Below, one piece after another: positions 62,127 through 64,000 of a stretch of DNA of 64,000 nt. Position 1 is the first letter of the stretch; every line of letters begins with the position of its first letter. The position numbers were made by a program, and so were the translations under genes. A model generated the notes under the pieces. It was not told where the DNA came from. It saw nothing but the letters and a program-made list of their open reading frames with translations, and made no database searches. The stretch covers positions 1-64,000 of the forward strand of contig QPFY01000012.1 in NCBI GenBank assembly GCA_003665825.1. The letters run 5' to 3'. Origin of the DNA: Microbotryum silenes-acaulis (Eukaryota > Basidiomycota > Microbotryomycetes > Microbotryales > Microbotryaceae).

Positions 62127-62286
62127 AGCGCGGGTGTGTGTGAGGTATAGAAAGGGGCGTCAAAAACAAAGTAGATTGCACTGAAGATCTTGATAGTATC
62201 TATAGAGAACGAGATGAACCGGATTGAAGGAAGAGGAGAAACGAAAGCAATCGAGCAATTGAAACCTATTCTACCTGGACCCCCGA

Positions 62287-64000
62287 CTACGCCTTGGCGT
62301 CCGCGGCACTAGCTTCCATCATGTCCATGATCATATCCGCCGCCTTGCCTAAATTGGCTGTTCACGGACCCAACGTAAAAATCAGCAGGTAGAAGAATCA
62401 GCAACGCTTCTCCACCACCCGCCCTCTCGCATGACCCAATGAAAATAACGTACCAATGAATTCCCTCCCCTTCATGTGCCTCTCACAAGTGACCGAGAAC
62501 TGCAAATGCTCCTTATGCACCATATAAGGAATCCCATACCCATCCGGGTCAACCCTCCCCCACCCATAAGCCGGACTATGTTCGATAAAGATTTGGCTCG
62601 TTGACATCGTCCACGTCGAAGAACGTTTCAAGAGCGGATCTTGGAATAATTCCGCAGAAGGGGAAGAGGCTTCTTCGGCGTTGAGAAAGAGGTGTTTGAG
62701 GCCGAAGAGGTGACGATCAATGCCTAGTCCGGAAGAAGCGGCTTTCATATCCTTTCCATGTTGCGCGACAGCTTGCGCGAAGAGGGAACGTTTTTCGGAT
62801 AGGGTCGTGAAGGGTGAGGTCATGGCTTGGGCAAAAGCAAGAGCCGCGGAGGTGCAGATGCGCACGGTTTCTATGTGGGGGAAGGGTCAGTGAGGGATGC
62901 TCGTAGAACACGACGTGGAGGTTGGACTGACCCGTTCGACCCAATTGGAATCGACGGACTTGGGCCGCTTCGTACGTCCCACAAGGTTTGCCGTGCTGCG
63001 AATCATCCAATGCGAGTCGTCATGTGATCAGCTCCCCTCCCCTCTCATCACCCTTGAACCCGAACTGACCGTCATATAATACGCCAACTGGAACGCCATC
63101 TGCACCCACCCATCCGGTGAGGTCTTGTTCCTCTTAATCCCTTCCTTCCCGTACCTTCCATAATGCAAATAAAACACCTCATGACCTCCAACATGTTTCT
63201 CGAACTCCTTCTTTCCCTCTTTGATGGCATTCTTCGTTTGGGCATCGACGTGGAAGTCCAGAGCTTCGATGGTAGGTGAGGATTTTGGAGCGGGGTCGGA
63301 AGAGCCGACTTCCACGGGTTGGCGTGTGAGGAGTCGCTTGGAAACAAAGTCGGACAGACGGGCGGTGGGCGTACCGTCCATGCAGGAATGTTCGCCGATG
63401 AAGCCCGATTCGCCGTTCGCGAAGACGACCCATTGTTGGGGTTTGTCCCTGTCGCGTACAGAGAGAGCGTGTCAGTTCCACACCTCAGTTACGAGAACGA
63501 ATATCCAATTCCGGCCCGGACTCACCACCACCGATTTGCGCCTTCGCCAATTCCCTTGCCCTGTCCCCCCGCCTTCCACAACCTCTCCGAGAAATCCCTG
63601 ATTCCCTCCCCCGACATGTTCTTCCCCCCCTTCCCTTCAACCTTCTCCATCGCCGGCTCAGGACGATGTTGATCAAAGGCAACGACGAAAGCCGATTTAG
63701 AAATCTCGTCGATGATTTGCTTGTTGCCGGCGTCCTGAATGAGATGTTCGTACGCGTCCGTCCAAGTATCCCTGTTCAACCCAGTGAGGATCCCAACTCC
63801 TTCGCCCTCCCCTTTCCCCTCCTTCTCCACCTTGTCCAAAAGACCCTGCAAACCCCTCCTCATTTCCTCGACCGTAAATTCCCTCCCCTCGCGATCGACG
63901 ATAGGCACCTTATAAAACCTTTCCTTCAACACGACGACGACATGTTGTCCCTCTTTCGAGTCCTCCCTAACCTTTACCGCATAATCCGCCGGTTTGGCCG
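62287..64000 (-). CDS. CAT2: Carnitine O-acetyltransferase, 3' part
   Basis: Carnitine/choline acyltransferase family; moves acetyl groups between CoA and carnitine in mitochondria and peroxisomes. The 5' part lies beyond the window. Visible in order: FYKVPIVDREGREFTVEEM, KSAFVVAFDQHRP, the catalytic His in GFIGEHSCMDGTP (62380-63400 region), GRYGKEGIKRNKTSPDGW, AFQLAYYM, HGKPCGTYEAAQVRRFQLGR joined by an intron to the TETVR substrate motif, SAALAFAQAM, GIDRHLFGLKHL, STSQI with the later GWGRVDPDGYGIPYMV, and a final exon ending ASAADAKA before TAG at 62287-62289. The C-terminus is not a PTS1 peroxisome signal. At least four introns are seen. Confidence 0.94.

Overview
The window is nuclear DNA of a fungus, most likely a basidiomycete yeast or relative in Pucciniomycotina (Microbotryomycetes-like). 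This placement is inferred from GC-rich coding DNA, dense short GT-AG introns with some GC-AG introns, a FunK1-type fungal kinase and clear fungal housekeeping genes (profilin, triosephosphate isomerase, ELP3, a TRAPP subunit, RRP12, riboflavin kinase, carnitine acetyltransferase). Exon structures were built by eye from splice sites and family alignment, so boundaries marked uncertain should be treated that way.

The left part (about 1-30 kb) is an accessory, repeat-rich island. It starts with a multi-exon gene carrying a ParB-like GQHR motif. A 0.8 kb hairpin-bearing satellite, a G16 tract and a 2 kb repeat follow; the repeat occurs again in inverted orientation at 14.3-16.0 kb, with an extra partial direct copy at 7.3-8.0 kb. 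Three fungal kinase loci sit among these repeats: an apparently intact 626-residue PD-(D/E)xK-like plus FunK1 gene (8.3-10.5 kb), a broken FunK1 copy (17.5-18.3 kb), and a divergent HND-type kinase with an E-x-K segment (18.8-21.6 kb). The 3' end of the last one, intron included, is duplicated in inverted orientation at 13.9 kb. Two MITE-like elements, a dead Copia fragment and a cluster of non-LTR retrotransposon ends complete the island. An Irc3-like mitochondrial helicase gene (22.4-25.2 kb) lies inside it.

The island ends at an initiator tRNA gene with an 18-nt intron (29.9 kb). After it come divergent profilin and TPI genes with unusual exon structure (a predicted 3-nt exon in profilin, and a start codon split by an intron in TPI), a very large Ser-rich protein gene (33.4-39.2 kb) and a Ser/Thr kinase gene (40.1-41.4 kb).

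From 41.4 to 47.6 kb there is a gene-poor stretch whose only clear structure is a foldback element at 46.8-47.05 kb. The right end (47.6-64 kb) is compact and conserved: a Cys-cluster plus RRM protein, ELP3 divergent from TRS23, RRP12 divergent from riboflavin kinase, and the 3' part of a carnitine acetyltransferase gene that runs off the window.
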